Source: Cryptomeria japonica
Lineage: Eukaryota; Streptophyta; Pinopsida; Cupressales; Cupressaceae
NCBI RefSeq assembly: GCF_030272615.1
Contig: NC_081407.1
Location: 438,617,230-438,681,229 of the forward strand
Direction of reading: 5' to 3'
Length of the DNA stretch: 64,000 nt
Shown here piece after piece: positions 11,963 through 22,224 of the stretch. The number at the start of each line of letters is the position of its first letter. Position 1 is the stretch's first letter. Both the position numbers and the translations under genes were made by a program. Under the pieces are notes generated by a model, which saw only the letters and a list, made by a program, of their open reading frames with translations, was not told the origin of the DNA and made no database searches.

Positions 11963-13617
11963 CTCTTCAGAATATCCTAATCAAAAAATACAAAAAAAAT
12001 CAAAAAATTCAAAAATACAAAAAAAATCAAAAAACAAAAAAAATTGTTACTTGGTGAAAACCTGGCGAACAGGCGCCTTGTGACACAAAAAACATTGAAA
12101 AATTGAAAAAAGTAAAGAGAAATAATTTCATCCAACGGTGAAAACCACTTCGGTGGTGCCCTGGGCAAGTAACATGGTGAAAAATGGGTCACCAGCACCA
12201 TGTGTAGAGACATTGCTCCTCCCTCCTTCAGGATTCTCTTTCATCATTTCACTTTGCACACACTCACGATCAATTCATCCATAATAAACTTACCCATTCC
12301 CATCATGGCTTGTTATTGATCTACCCAAGATTGGTTAGCCATTCATAATAAACATTCCTTTTCATCCCTTTCCATCCATAATGAATCAAATCCTATCTGT
12401 GGCTAAGGCAAAATCCTACGTCTAGTAATGGGTGTGGAACTGAGAACATCACATGTTTCGAGGAGTACAGTTTCTTCCAGCTTCCTTCAGTCTATTCGCA
12501 CATAATCCGTAATAACGCAGCATCTGCATCATAGATCCACAATAAAGTTTCGTCTTCTCCGCAATAAAGTATCAGTTTCATGGATTCAGTCAGTTTCAGA
12601 TGAGACAGCAGGAACAATGGGCTTCAACAAATCAAATCTTTCAACAGACTCAGACAACATTATGGTTCAGTGCTATCTATCCTTTTTGTGAAAGTAAACA
12701 TTGTGACCACAATCAAATAAGACTTATACAAGTGACAAGAAACACTAAACTTGAGGACTATAGTGGATGTTGGTGTCGAGTCTTGGTTTTCTTTTGATTT
12801 CATCTCTTTTCGTGACATGTCTTTTAGCTTTTCTAGGATGTCTCTGACTAGAGATTCTATCTCCAAGATGTCTTTGACTAGAAAGGTGAGGATGGGGTAT
12901 CGTCACCTATTTGTATTTGTTGTCTGTAGATTGTCTCTTAGTAATGCTATGACTTGTCCAAGGATATGAGGACACTCTGAGTCTAGTATGAACTAGGGCA
13001 TTCCTTGTTTGTGACTGTCTTATCTCCATGCAAACAGGTACAATGACTTTTTGGGTGGAACATATGCCTCGATTGTCATAACCTACTTGCCATAATAAAG
13101 CTCAATGATGATAATGCACAAGAAGCTCTTTCACTTTCATATCTTCTGTCTTCCATCCCCCTTTCTTGATTGACTTCCATCATCCTTCTCGAGTCCATGT
13201 AGCCTGCTATCACATGACTGAGTATAATGACACACCAAAAACATTTGCATTTCATGTAGCTGCAACTACATTACCACATATAAGCATTTCATACATACAT
13301 ATAGATATCACAACTGCATCACATCCAGCACACAACACCTGTTAGCACAATAATCATTTGCATTATCATATTCATTTGCACTTCATATGTTTACATTTGC
13401 ATTGACATACACATATAAAACATAAAAGAACAAAAATATTGCATTGCATTACATACATATTTGCATCCATAGCATAAAGCATCACATAAGAACATCTCAT
13501 CACATAGGTACACATGCATATAGCTGCCGCAAAGATGAATCATCTCATATATATAATCAAAAGTGTCATGATACAATGATGTCAAAATCATATGGCTACA
13601 AAAGCACTCGCAGGTGT
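11963..13617 (+). other. Element A 3' untranslated region, first part
   Basis: No coding sequence is supported. An A-rich tract of repeated CAAAAAAAATC units follows the pol stop (11,983-12,110). Two GGTGAAAACC segments near 12,050 and 12,138 are each followed by a GC-rich inverted motif. The rest is AT-rich with many CATA and ACACA runs (13,240-13,520). Confidence 0.6.
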
Positions 13618-15640
13618 CTACAATACAAAAATGGTACAAAACTGATACATAGGGAGCCCTCTAAGGCTATGATGAACTCCCTCCCTCGGAGCCGCTGGCC
13701 TCGGTGGAATCTGAGCCCCTGAAGGACCCACCCTAGGTTCATCCCTCCTATCTCCTCTATCTGGTGGTGGTGGAGGACCCATAACCCCACCACTCGATGC
13801 CTGTCTCCTCTGGCTCTCTCCCGTAGTTGTCGTTGTACGTGACGGTCTATGGAAGCTCCTCGCCCACTGATCTGCTGGCACTGCACCATAGTAGAGGTCC
13901 CTCCAATAGGCTATCTCCTCTCTTGCCCGCAAGACATAGGCGTATCCGGCCCTTGTGTCCTCTTTTGCCTGCCTCCCAGCCCTCAGTGTTGTCTCAGCCT
14001 CTATGTAGCGCTGGATAGCCTGATCCTGCTCTTGCTCAGTATCCCTGAGCCTGGTCCTGAGCCGATCCCTCTCCCTCTCCAGATCCTGAATCTCATCTGC
14101 CTGGCCCTGGCAGATCTCCCTCAGATTCAGCAGCTCAACCTCCACTGGGTCAACCCCCTCTGCCTCTGCCCCTGCCTGTGGCTCTTCCTCTGCAGGTGCC
14201 TGCCCCTGTACCTGCCCCTGTGCCTGTACTGGTACTTGTCTCCGTCCCTGTCCCTGTACCTACACCTGCCTAGGACCCTATGCTGCTGGCACCTGTAAAG
14301 GCAATCCACCGTGACCCCTCACCACCCGAGCCTATCTCTCCTCTCCACCCTCCCTCCGAGGAGCAACTCGCCTCTCTCCAACTACTCCTCTCCTCCTCCA
14401 TCGGCCTCGACCCCCATCGCCTCCACCATCATCCTCGTCGCCACCACCATCTCCCTCCAGTGCCTCTCCTGGATCTGTCAATCGGGGGAATGGATGCTCT
14501 GCCCAATATGTTGTATACTCTGCATCCATCCTAGCATCCTCGATCTCAGGCCACATGTCCCAAGGCAGAGGTATCATCTCCACCAGCTGAGTCACTGCCT
14601 GATCATATGACAGTAGCGGCCCAAACTATGCCTGATCTCTGACTGTGCGGGCATACATGCCTGATCCCTGGGGCATCCTCTGAATCTAGCCAAACTGTCG
14701 GCCAATCCTGTCTATCAGCTGCCTCTCCAGCACATAGGGCGTCCGCCCAATCAGGTAACTGATCTGAAAGGTGTACGGTAGCTCAACTGCATCATCCTCC
14801 CACTGCTCGGAGCCTAGATATGGTCTCCATATGACCTCATCAATGTCATCAATCACTCACCGCCAGTACTCTAGCCTGCCAATCTGTGGCTATGATGTAA
14901 TCATGTCATACAAATGTACAAAGCTGCGTCCATAACCTCTGCCCCTGAAGTGTATCGGTCGGGTAACCGGCAGATGCTCGTAGGCCCATACCTGCAGCAA
15001 GGTAACTCCGCAGCCCAATCCCACTGATCCATGATAAACAAACTGATGCAGCTCATAATACAAGTGTGCCCGCACACACGGTCCCCAAGCATAGCTGGTA
15101 TGCTGTGTCATCAGCGTCTCTAGTGCTCCCCCCAGCCCACAGCCAATCCCCGTGTCGCCCTATCCGGACATAAGAACCCACTGATAGCTCCTCTGGTCAC
15201 TGCCGGCAATGCTAACCCTATGGTTGTCATGGTGTCCCATGCCACGTGTCCTGCCCTCATCTCCAATCCAGGGTCCTGAAATACCCATCTCAATGCCTCC
15301 CTGTCTCCATCTCGATCGTATGGGATCAGCTCCCCATCGATCGGCACCCGCAGAATCCTGTATACATCCTCCAGGGTGACTGTCATCTCACCCATAGGCA
15401 AATGGAATGTGCACGTCTCAGAGTGCCATCTCTCCGCTACCGCAGTCAGCAAACCCATGTTTGCCCGAAACTCAGGCACATATAGTACATGTCTCAATCC
15501 CATCTCCTCGATGGAAGCTCTGTCCTCGAGCGACAACTCAGATCGCAACCTCTGCGTCGATGGGAATCTCTCCCGTGACTCTAGCATCGGTAAATACTCT
15601 TGCAGTCAAACAACTCAATCATGTCAGTTATAGTGGCATT

Positions 15641-15907
15641 CACTGTTTATCACAAAATGCTACTCGCTATCTAAATGCATATGGCTATCTACCCTAGTGA
15701 CACTCACTGTTCATCACAAAGTGTTGCTATTTATCCTAGTGGTACTCACTGTTCATCACAAAGTACTACGTGTGTGACACTCCCTGTTCATCACAAAGTG
15801 TTACTCACATTTGCACTCCCTGTTCATCACAAAGTTCTGCTCATATTTCAGTACTCCCTGTTCATCACAAAGTACTTTATCTTGGTACTCACTATTCATC
15901 ACAAAGT
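15641..15907. repeat. GTTCATCACAAAGT repeat cluster inside the PMD intron
   Basis: Seven copies of a CACTCCCTGTTCATCACAAAGT core, spaced 33-60 bp apart with unrelated spacers. Most copies are near-identical over 16 bp although the spacers differ. That suggests conservation of the core or recent spread. Confidence 0.85.
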
Positions 15908-16055
15908 GCCTTGATCTATCCTAGTCTTCCTAGAGGACCTGCTTGAGTGTATCCTCTCAGCATCTTATCCAATCGACAGCGTATGTTCATCACAGAATTG
16001 CCGATTTGACCTAGAAGATGCAACTTTACACTTTTCAAAAGCAAATGCGCTTACA

Positions 16056-16296
16056 TGACATAAACGCGCTCAAAGACTGCATAGATGCGCCTGAAAAACA
16101 TAGACGTGCCTATGCTCTGCATAGATGCGCCTAGTTGACATAGACGTGCCTTCTTGGCACAAACGCGCCTGAACATCATAGACGCGACCGCAATTGACTC
16201 AGACGCGGGTCCAGACATAGACGCGCCTGGCACAAACACAGACGCGCCTAGCGAGCACAGACGCGCCTGACACCAACGCAGACGCGCCTAAATATT
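16056..16296 (-). repeat. GGCGCGTCTGTG repeat cluster inside the PMD intron
   Basis: About twelve copies of CATAGACGCGCC on the plus strand, read as GGCGCGTCTGTG on the minus strand, spaced about 19-22 bp. This is the leader motif of the same element in inverted orientation. Copies on the right are nearer to consensus than those on the left. Confidence 0.87.
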
Positions 16297-16561
16297 TTTT
16301 GACACTTTTTGGACCCTAGTCTAAGTGCATTTATTACCCTATTCGACATGCATTAATGACAAAATTAAATGCGTCAAAGTATGAGGAGGTTTGGTGGTAC
16401 TTACCGGCTCTCCTGCCTCTGCTGGCCTCTGGAATCGATGAACGCGGTTGAATCTATGAGTGAAAGCCATCGCTGCTGACTGCTCCTACTCTATTTTCAC
16501 TTTGCAATATGCTCTTGTGGATGTGTAGATGACAATGAGGATGTATTTTCCCCCGTGGTTT

Positions 16562-16571
16562 ATCTTATAGA
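16562..16571 (-). promoter_or_regulatory. Candidate TATA box of the antisense PMD gene
   Basis: On the minus strand CTATAAGATA lies about 92 bp upstream of the exon 1 ATG, a normal distance for a plant promoter with a short leader. It suggests the cargo gene has its own promoter inside the element, facing away from the 3' LTR. Confidence 0.5.
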
Positions 16572-16668
16572 CTACCCCTAGCCCTTGCCTTCATTTTCCG
16601 AGTTAGTCTTCATTATCCTGTGACTTTGTCACTTTATCTAGTTAATCCATTCTAGCCTTTTTTTCTTA

Positions 16669-16717
16669 TCGAGAGATTGTCTGCAATCTTTTCAGACATT
16701 TTCATCCAATCTCTCGA
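16669..16717. other. Stem-loop upstream of the 3' LTR
   Basis: TCGAGAGATTG (16,669-16,679) pairs perfectly with CAATCTCTCGA (16,707-16,717). Inside the loop GTCTG and CAGAC can pair as well. It lies about 100 bp before the 3' LTR. The function is unknown. Confidence 0.6.
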
Positions 16718-16802
16718 GGGGGCATATCATTCCCATCTTAAGGCAACTTTGTATCAGTTCATCTTATCTTCTTTGAAACAATGCGACAAGCCCCATTGTC
16801 TC

Positions 16803-16816
16803 AAAGAGGGGCAAAA
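16803..16816 (+). other. Polypurine tract of element A
   Basis: AAAGAGGGGCAAAA directly precedes the 3' LTR. It is purine except for one C at 16,812. This is the expected priming site for plus-strand DNA. Confidence 0.8.
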
Positions 16817-17580
16817 TGTAGACACCTAAAATTGTCTAGTCTAATTAAATAAATATTTTATTTATTTAATTATCTAAGCTTAATTCTTCTATTAATTAAA
16901 TAAATCTTTATTTATTTAATTCATTCATTTATCCTCTTCTAGCCTTATTTCTCATTTAAATAAATAAATTTATTTATTTAAATTATCATTTTCCTAAATT
17001 AAATAAATATCTTATTTATTTAATTGATCCCACTTCTTCAATTAATTAAATAAATCTTTATTTATTTAATTAATTCATTAGCCTTTTCTACCCATGACAC
17101 ATGTCATTCATCTCTTAATTCATACACTACCTACCACTTTCATTATTTTATTATTTCTTTTACCTACCCTCTAATCATAACCGACCTCCTTTTACACCTC
17201 TCAATCTTATCCCTCCATTTCATATAGTGTTTTTTATATAAGGAGATGCTTCCTTCATTATCAAACCATAATGACTTAATTAATTGACTACACTACGATC
17301 CTACTTGCAAACCACATTCTGTTCTTTGTTGAGCTCTTGTGCATATAAAATCTGAGAGCAAATATATCAAGCAAGATCAATGGAGATAGGAAGAATGGAG
17401 ATCAAAACCCTATCGGACATGTGATGGTATAATCTTTGTGATTTCATGTGATTTGCATTGTCTTAGGTAATCTTCATATGTTATGGTTGATCTTTGTTGA
17501 TTGTTAGGCTAGGGTTTTGTGGTTGAATTCATTTAGCCTTTCAGTATTGTTATTATTGTTATCCATTTTCACCATATACA
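16817..17580 (+). repeat. 3' LTR of element A
   Basis: 764 bp, TGTAGACACC to CCATATACA. It matches the 5' LTR with ten substitutions and no indel by eye. It is followed at 17,581 by the target duplication GTGTG. Confidence 0.96.
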
Positions 17581-18009
17581 GTGTGGGTTGTGATTGAACA
17601 TTTTAGTGCATTCTCTATTAATTGGATAGAAAGATCAAAGAATATCATGGCTGATTTCTTAGCAAATGTTGCATTAAAAAATGATGATATAACACTAATC
17701 GGTGTATCCACAATTGAGATAAAAGCTAGGCCCACCATTCCTAGTAATGTATATAGCTGGTAAGTGTTTGCTGATGATGAAGATATTCTCAGATTCATAC
17801 AGTGCATTGATGACTATGATGGACAAAAAATTGATTGCAATGCATTGGTAGAAGTGGTTAAAGATAGAGAAATTGTGTTTGGAAATGACATGGTTCAGTT
17901 GGAAACTAATGAAATACCTAAAGGGTTAGTAGAATTGGAAGGTATGTTCAGTTATAGTGACAGTCATTTGCATTAGCAGTCAACCACCAAGTTAGATGAA
18001 TTAGAGGAA
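17581..18009 (+). pseudogene. Element B pol: end of aRH and linker to RT
   Basis: This resumes the reading frame interrupted at 1,317. IERSKNIMADFLANVAL is the last aRH block (motif with the final Asp). It is followed by RPTIPSNVYSW, a TAG at 17,761-17,763, and an acidic linker (VFADDEDILRFIQCIDDY). A second TAG lies at 17,974-17,976. A linker of this type between aRH and RT is one I recall from angiosperm polyproteins with the same domain order. Confidence 0.85.
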
Positions 18010-18901
18010 GTGAACTTGGGGACAAAATCATTCCCTAAGTTGGTGTATATTGGAAAACATTTGTCTCCTCATGTCAGAGCTAACCTTATTAATTTATTGA
18101 AAAAATATATGCATGTTTTTGCATGGTCTTATGAAGATCTGAAGGCGTATAGACAAGATTTGTTTCAGCATGAAGTCCCTTTGCTTCCAGATGCTAAGCC
18201 TTTTAGACAGAAACAAAGACCTATCAACCCCCTGCTAGAATCTAAAATGCAGCAAGAATTAACCAAGTTAAGGGAAGGGGGGATCATTAAGCCTATAAGG
18301 AATTCATCATGGGTGTCTAATTTGGTCCCAGTTAAGAAGAAGAATGGGGACATAAGGCTCTATGTTGATTTTAGGAACCTAAATGTTGCTTCTTTGAAAG
18401 ACAATTATTCTTCTCCTAATATGGAAGCAATGTTGTAGAGAGTAACTGGTTGTGACCTATTGTCAATGATGGATGGGTTCTCAGGATATAACCAAGTGTT
18501 AGTGAAAGAATCTGAACAATTCAAGACTGTTTTTACCACCCCTTGGGGAACATATGTATATGTAAGAATGTGGAGCTAATTTTCAGAGAGCAATGGATGT
18601 AGCTTTCAAGAAATTCATTAACATTATCATGGTAGTGTATCAAGATGATTTAACATGTTTTTCCAAAAAGGCGGATGACCATTGTGGGCACTTGGAAAAG
18701 GTTTTCAATAAAGCTCTGAAATTTGGTGTCTCCTTAAATCCAAAAAAGTGTCATTTTGTTGTCACTGAAGGGAAGCTGCTCGGGCATATTGTCTCCAAGG
18801 AAGGAGTTAGAATAGACCCTGAAAGAATTGAAGCTATAAATAATGTACCTAAGCCCAAAAGTGTCAAAGGTATTCGGTCTTTCTTGGGCAAGGTAAGGTA
18901 A
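18010..18901 (+). pseudogene. Element B pol: reverse transcriptase
   Basis: RT motifs are PFRQKQRPINP, GGIIKPIRNSSWVSNLVPV, LYVDFRNLNVAS, LLSMMDGFSGYNQV, the catalytic YQDD (near 18,641) and LNPKKCHFVV with GKLLGHIVSKEG. A TAG at 18,436-18,438 breaks the frame. A deletion near 18,565-18,575 removes the usual MPFGL block and shifts the frame, and a further break occurs at 18,899-18,901. YQDD instead of YVDD is seen in some Ty3 relatives and need not be damage. Confidence 0.9.
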
Positions 18902-19376
18902 ATTTTGGTAGAAGATTCATTGCCAATTTTGCAGAGATAGTCAAGCCCATTGTTAGATTGTTTAAGAAGGATACAAAGTTTTGTTGGGATGAAGAAGCTT
19001 CAAAGGCTTTTGGTGAAATTAAAAGGGCTATCCAGGAGGCACCAGTGTTGAAGTCCCCTGACTACAGTAAGCCTTTCTCTCTATTTTCTTTTGCTTCATA
19101 TCATACAGTGGCTGCAGTTCTTCTACAAAAGGATAATGAAGGATATGAACATCCTATAGCTTTTTATAACAAACCTTTACAAGTTGCAGAGCTAAAATAT
19201 GAAATCATGGAGAAACAAGCATATGCTTTGGTCAAGGTTGTAAAAGCATTTAGGCCCTATCTTGTAAATGCACAAGTAATTGCTTATGTCCCAATGCAGT
19301 TGTCAAGGACATTTTATCTCAGTCTGAGGTCACTGGTAAAAGGTGCAGGTGGATAACCAGAATTCAAGAGTTTGAT
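18902..19376 (+). pseudogene. Element B pol: Ty3-type RNase H
   Basis: After a frameshift, GRRFIANFAEIVKPI and FCWDEEASKAFGEIK lead into an RNase H domain (PFSLFSFASYHTVAAVLLQ, HPIAFYNKPL). The catalytic Asp expected in the first motif appears as Ser/Phe-rich sequence, so the domain may be damaged there. A further frameshift near 19,300 is followed by RWITRIQEFDLEIKIT in another frame. Confidence 0.82.
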
Positions 19377-19918
19377 TTGGAGATTAAAATTACTAAATTG
19401 GTAAGAGGTTTAGGTCTTGCTAAACTAATGGTTGAATCAAACCTTTTTGATGTTGAGGTGAATATAGTTGAAATTAAGGACATCCTGGTCACAAGTATTG
19501 AGATACAGCCTTGGTATTCAGAGATAGTGCATTTCTTAAGGGATGCAAAATATTCAGAGGGAATGACCCACAACCAGAGAAGGACATTGAGACTAAAATC
19601 TCAAAAGTATGTCCTTATCCAGGGTGATCTGTATTGGCAGAATAGAGATGGGGCATTGTTGATGTGTTTGGACAAATCCTAGGCTAGAAAGATGTTAACT
19701 GAAATGCACGATGGAGTATGTGGAGGTCACTACTCTGCCAAAACAACTATTGGTAAGATAGTTCGGGCTAGATATTATTGGCCTACTTTGTTTAAAGATG
19801 CCCATGAACATGTACAAAGATGTGACCCATGCCAAAAATTTTCATCCAAATTGAAGTATGAGGGAGATTTACCCCTCAACCCAGTCACAGTAGAAGCCCC
19901 TTTTGTCCAATGGGGCAT
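19377..19918 (+). pseudogene. Element B pol: integrase N-terminal part
   Basis: A linker leads, after a TAG at 19,680-19,682, to the zinc-binding region HDGVCGGH and CDPC. Then come the pre-core KYEGDLPLNPVTVEAPFVQWG. The sequence stops exactly before the first catalytic Asp because a solo LTR begins at 19,919. Confidence 0.88.
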
Positions 19919-22224
19919 TGGTGCAAGAGCACCTAGCTTCATTTTCATCTCAGGTTTGATTTTTGTTAGTTTTAAGTTGGAAAGTTGTTTAGGATGTTTT
20001 TGAAGTTGTTCTAGGTTGTTTTGATGAGTTTTGAACTCATTGTGTGGTTTTGGTTTCTTGTTTTCATCTTTTTGCTCAAAGTTGCCAGTTTGGTGTTGCC
20101 TGGCAAAATGATGGAAAAATAAGTTTTTTTTGTGGTTTTTGTTTTGAAAAGGTTTTAGACATGTTTTATGCTTGGGTTTTAGGTATGAGAAGTATTTTTA
20201 GGTGATGGTTAGTTTTGGACGTCAATCTTGCATTTTCTAGGCACCAAAAGTTGTCATTTAGGCATCAAAATGTCAAAATTAAGTGCCCTTGGACATGTAC
20301 CTGTCTATACAGGAGGCTAACCAACTTGAAGTGGTATTTAATCTCTTGTTTTAACTATTGTAAGGGTTGATCATTCAAAGTTAAGAAGTATTTTGCACAC
20401 TTGCATTAGTTTTACTTGGTTTTTCTCTAGTTTTTGGCTCCATGTGAACAACAGTCCGTACACTAGCTATACTTGGCCATATTGTTCTTGCATTTTCAGA
20501 TTCTAATATGTTTTCCTAAACTTTTCCCTTTGGTGGCATCTGATTTTATCAAGTTTTGAGTTTGTAGCAAAATTAATTGGATTTGATAGTTTCACTGCCT
20601 TGTCTAGGAATTGGCAAGGATGCTTGACCAACTTGGCTTCTTGGAGTCCTAAAATGTTCATGGCTTCCCAAGAACCACTTGGTCAACTTGTAGACTATGT
20701 AAATACAGGGTTTTTTTTCAAGAATGCAGGTGTGAGGAGTTTTGTGGCCATTAAGCCCTAGGCAAGTGTGCCATTTGGCTAGGGTCTTGAAGAAATTTGA
20801 TGCTTTTCTCTTCTATAGCAAGTGAATTTAAAAGTTGAACAGATTTTCCTTGATGATTAAGTTTGTATGCCAAGGAAAAGAGGCTTTTTAAGCCATGAGG
20901 AGAATTTTTTCAAGTTTAGGTTGTGAAAATAATGTAAAAAAACAATGAGTCACTGTTTTAGAGTCAATTTTCCTTCATTAGCCTACTCTCCATCTTGCAT
21001 TGGAGCTTGTAAGGTTATTATACCTCATTCTAATTGCTTGTGAACAAGAACAAGGAGTGAATTTGATGTTATCTTTGAGTTTGAAGTTGCCAAGATCAAA
21101 CAATGATCTTTGAGGCAAGATTGTAATGCCAATTTGCTATCATAGTCAACTAGGACCGAGTTTTACATTTCCTTTTGAAGTTATATATGTAATATTCTCT
21201 CTCTAAATGACAGGTATGAAGGACAATAAGTTATCAAATACTGAGCCTTGTTAAGGAGCACTAAACAGACTTTTTGTAAGGAGTTTTAACAGTGAAAGTG
21301 CAGGTCACAGTGAAAAAAAAAACAGTGAAAGACAAAAGGGCAGCAACAGTTAGCTTTGACAGTGAAATAATCCATTTTTGTAATTGCCTAATGCTTGTAT
21401 GCAGGGCTAACATTATTCTCCTTGTTTCTAAATGGTAGACATGCTTACATGTTGAATGTAATTGGTTTTGTTTGCAAGTGATGTGTTTGAAAGATGCAAT
21501 ATTGGAAAAGTTGTAAAATGTTGCATTTTCCTCATAAGCAACTTTTGTAAAAAACTTGTTCTTCAAACTTTGAAGTGTAAATATTCTTATTTGTGGCCTA
21601 ATTAGTTAGTAGTATGATGGCACTAAGGTCTCTTGTCCATATTTGAGGTTTATAGTGTGAATCTTGGTTTTTCACCATCAAAACCCTCCTTTTTCACCCA
21701 TTTTTGGGATAGTCATGGAGAAGGCCTGAGAGACCCTAGGACTTTGTGAATCTTCAAGTATTCCCAAAAGGGTATCCAAAAATGTGAAGCTTTTGTTCTG
21801 GAAGTCCATCATTTGAACAAGGTGAGCACAAAACCCCTAATGGAGGGCTAATTGCCTAGTAGCCCGTTTTAGGCCTAAAACCAAGTTTTTGACAAATCAG
21901 GTATGCCAATGAAGATAGAAAAGCATGAAATCCAACAAAACAAGGTGAAACGGGTCAACCTAACATGAGTCCAACCTATTTGGTGGGTTTGGCTTCATAA
22001 GTTGGTTTTGGAGCCCTTGGAAGGATGTCATCAACTAGGGAGTTGAAGCCTTTGAGTAGCCAAGGAGAGCTTGACATAGGGAGGTGGAGTAAGGTGAGTT
22101 GTTAGACTACCTTTGAGCTATTTGCACTTTTAGTTTGGTGTTTACACCTTGAAAACAGAAAGGAACTATTACCTAGCAAACATACTAGCCACTTAACAAC
22201 CACCCAACACTATCCTCCCTATCA
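19919..22224. mobile_element. Solo LTR, 2,306 bp, inserted in element B integrase
   Basis: It starts TGGTGCAAGAGCACC and ends CCCTATCA, so it has TG/CA ends. It is flanked by GGCAT at 19,914-19,918 and 22,225-22,229. It has no coding content, internal domain or second LTR. The integrase frame continues directly on the other side when one GGCAT is kept. The first bases form a hairpin (GGTGC with GCACC). The strand is not determined. Confidence 0.85.

Larger units (their letters stand above)
15597..16404 (-). other. Intron of the antisense PMD gene (808 bp)
   Basis: The antisense strand reads GTAAGT at the 5' end and AAGAG at the 3' end, and the phase joins exon 1 to the PMD frame. The intron contains both repeat clusters of this region (GTTCATCACAAAG and GGCGCGTCTGTG). 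Splicing itself is inferred, since no transcript was seen. Confidence 0.7.
13618..16470 (-). pseudogene. Antisense plant mobile domain (PMD) gene carried by element A
   Basis: Exon 1 (16,470-16,405, 22 codons from ATG) ends at a GTAAGT donor. Exon 2 opens at 15,596 after a CAAGAG acceptor in matching phase. Exon 2 encodes an aminotransferase-like plant mobile domain: RWHSETCTFHLP, GEMTVTLEDVYRIL, LLQVWAYEHLP, WRPYLG and YLIGRTPYVLERQL. A Gln/Pro repeat, a charged coiled coil (about 14,150-13,930) and a Pro-rich tail follow, ending at 13,618. One base is missing from a C6 run at 15,128-15,133. After that a single frame continues with about seven stops (14,890, near 14,866, 14,691, 14,628, 14,332, 14,282 and 14,264). 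Its cellular role is unknown. Related domains occur in host silencing proteins of the MAIN family and in transposons. Confidence 0.85.
1318..17580 (+). mobile_element. Element A: complete Tat-lineage Ty3/gypsy retrotransposon, 16,263 bp
   Basis: Two 764-bp LTRs starting TGTAGACACC and ending CCATATACA bound a primer-binding site, a long repeat-bearing leader, gag, protease, G-patch, RT, RNase H, aRH, integrase, a long 3' region with an antisense gene, and a polypurine tract. By eye the LTRs differ at ten positions with no indel (about 1.3%), so insertion was fairly recent. A second RNase H of archaeal type after the first is diagnostic of the Tat lineage. Several stops and at least one frameshift in gag-pol, plus loss of the first catalytic Asp of integrase, make this copy non-autonomous. 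Confidence 0.95.

Noticed and set aside
14127-14309. Arg/Gln/Tyr-rich minus-strand repeat ORF
   Set aside because: Wrong frame of the PMD exon; the same bases read as a Gln/Pro repeat in the correct frame.
13849-14610. Several plus-strand ORFs rich in Leu, Cys, Pro and Ser
   Set aside because: They are shadows of the Gln, Gly and charged codons of the antisense PMD exon.
15641-16296. Repeat clusters as a possible CRISPR-like array
   Set aside because: Spacing is irregular, repeats are short and degenerate, and the context is a plant retrotransposon.
21261-21566. 101-codon minus-strand ORF
   Set aside because: It lies within the 2.3-kb solo LTR and shows no domain-like sequence.
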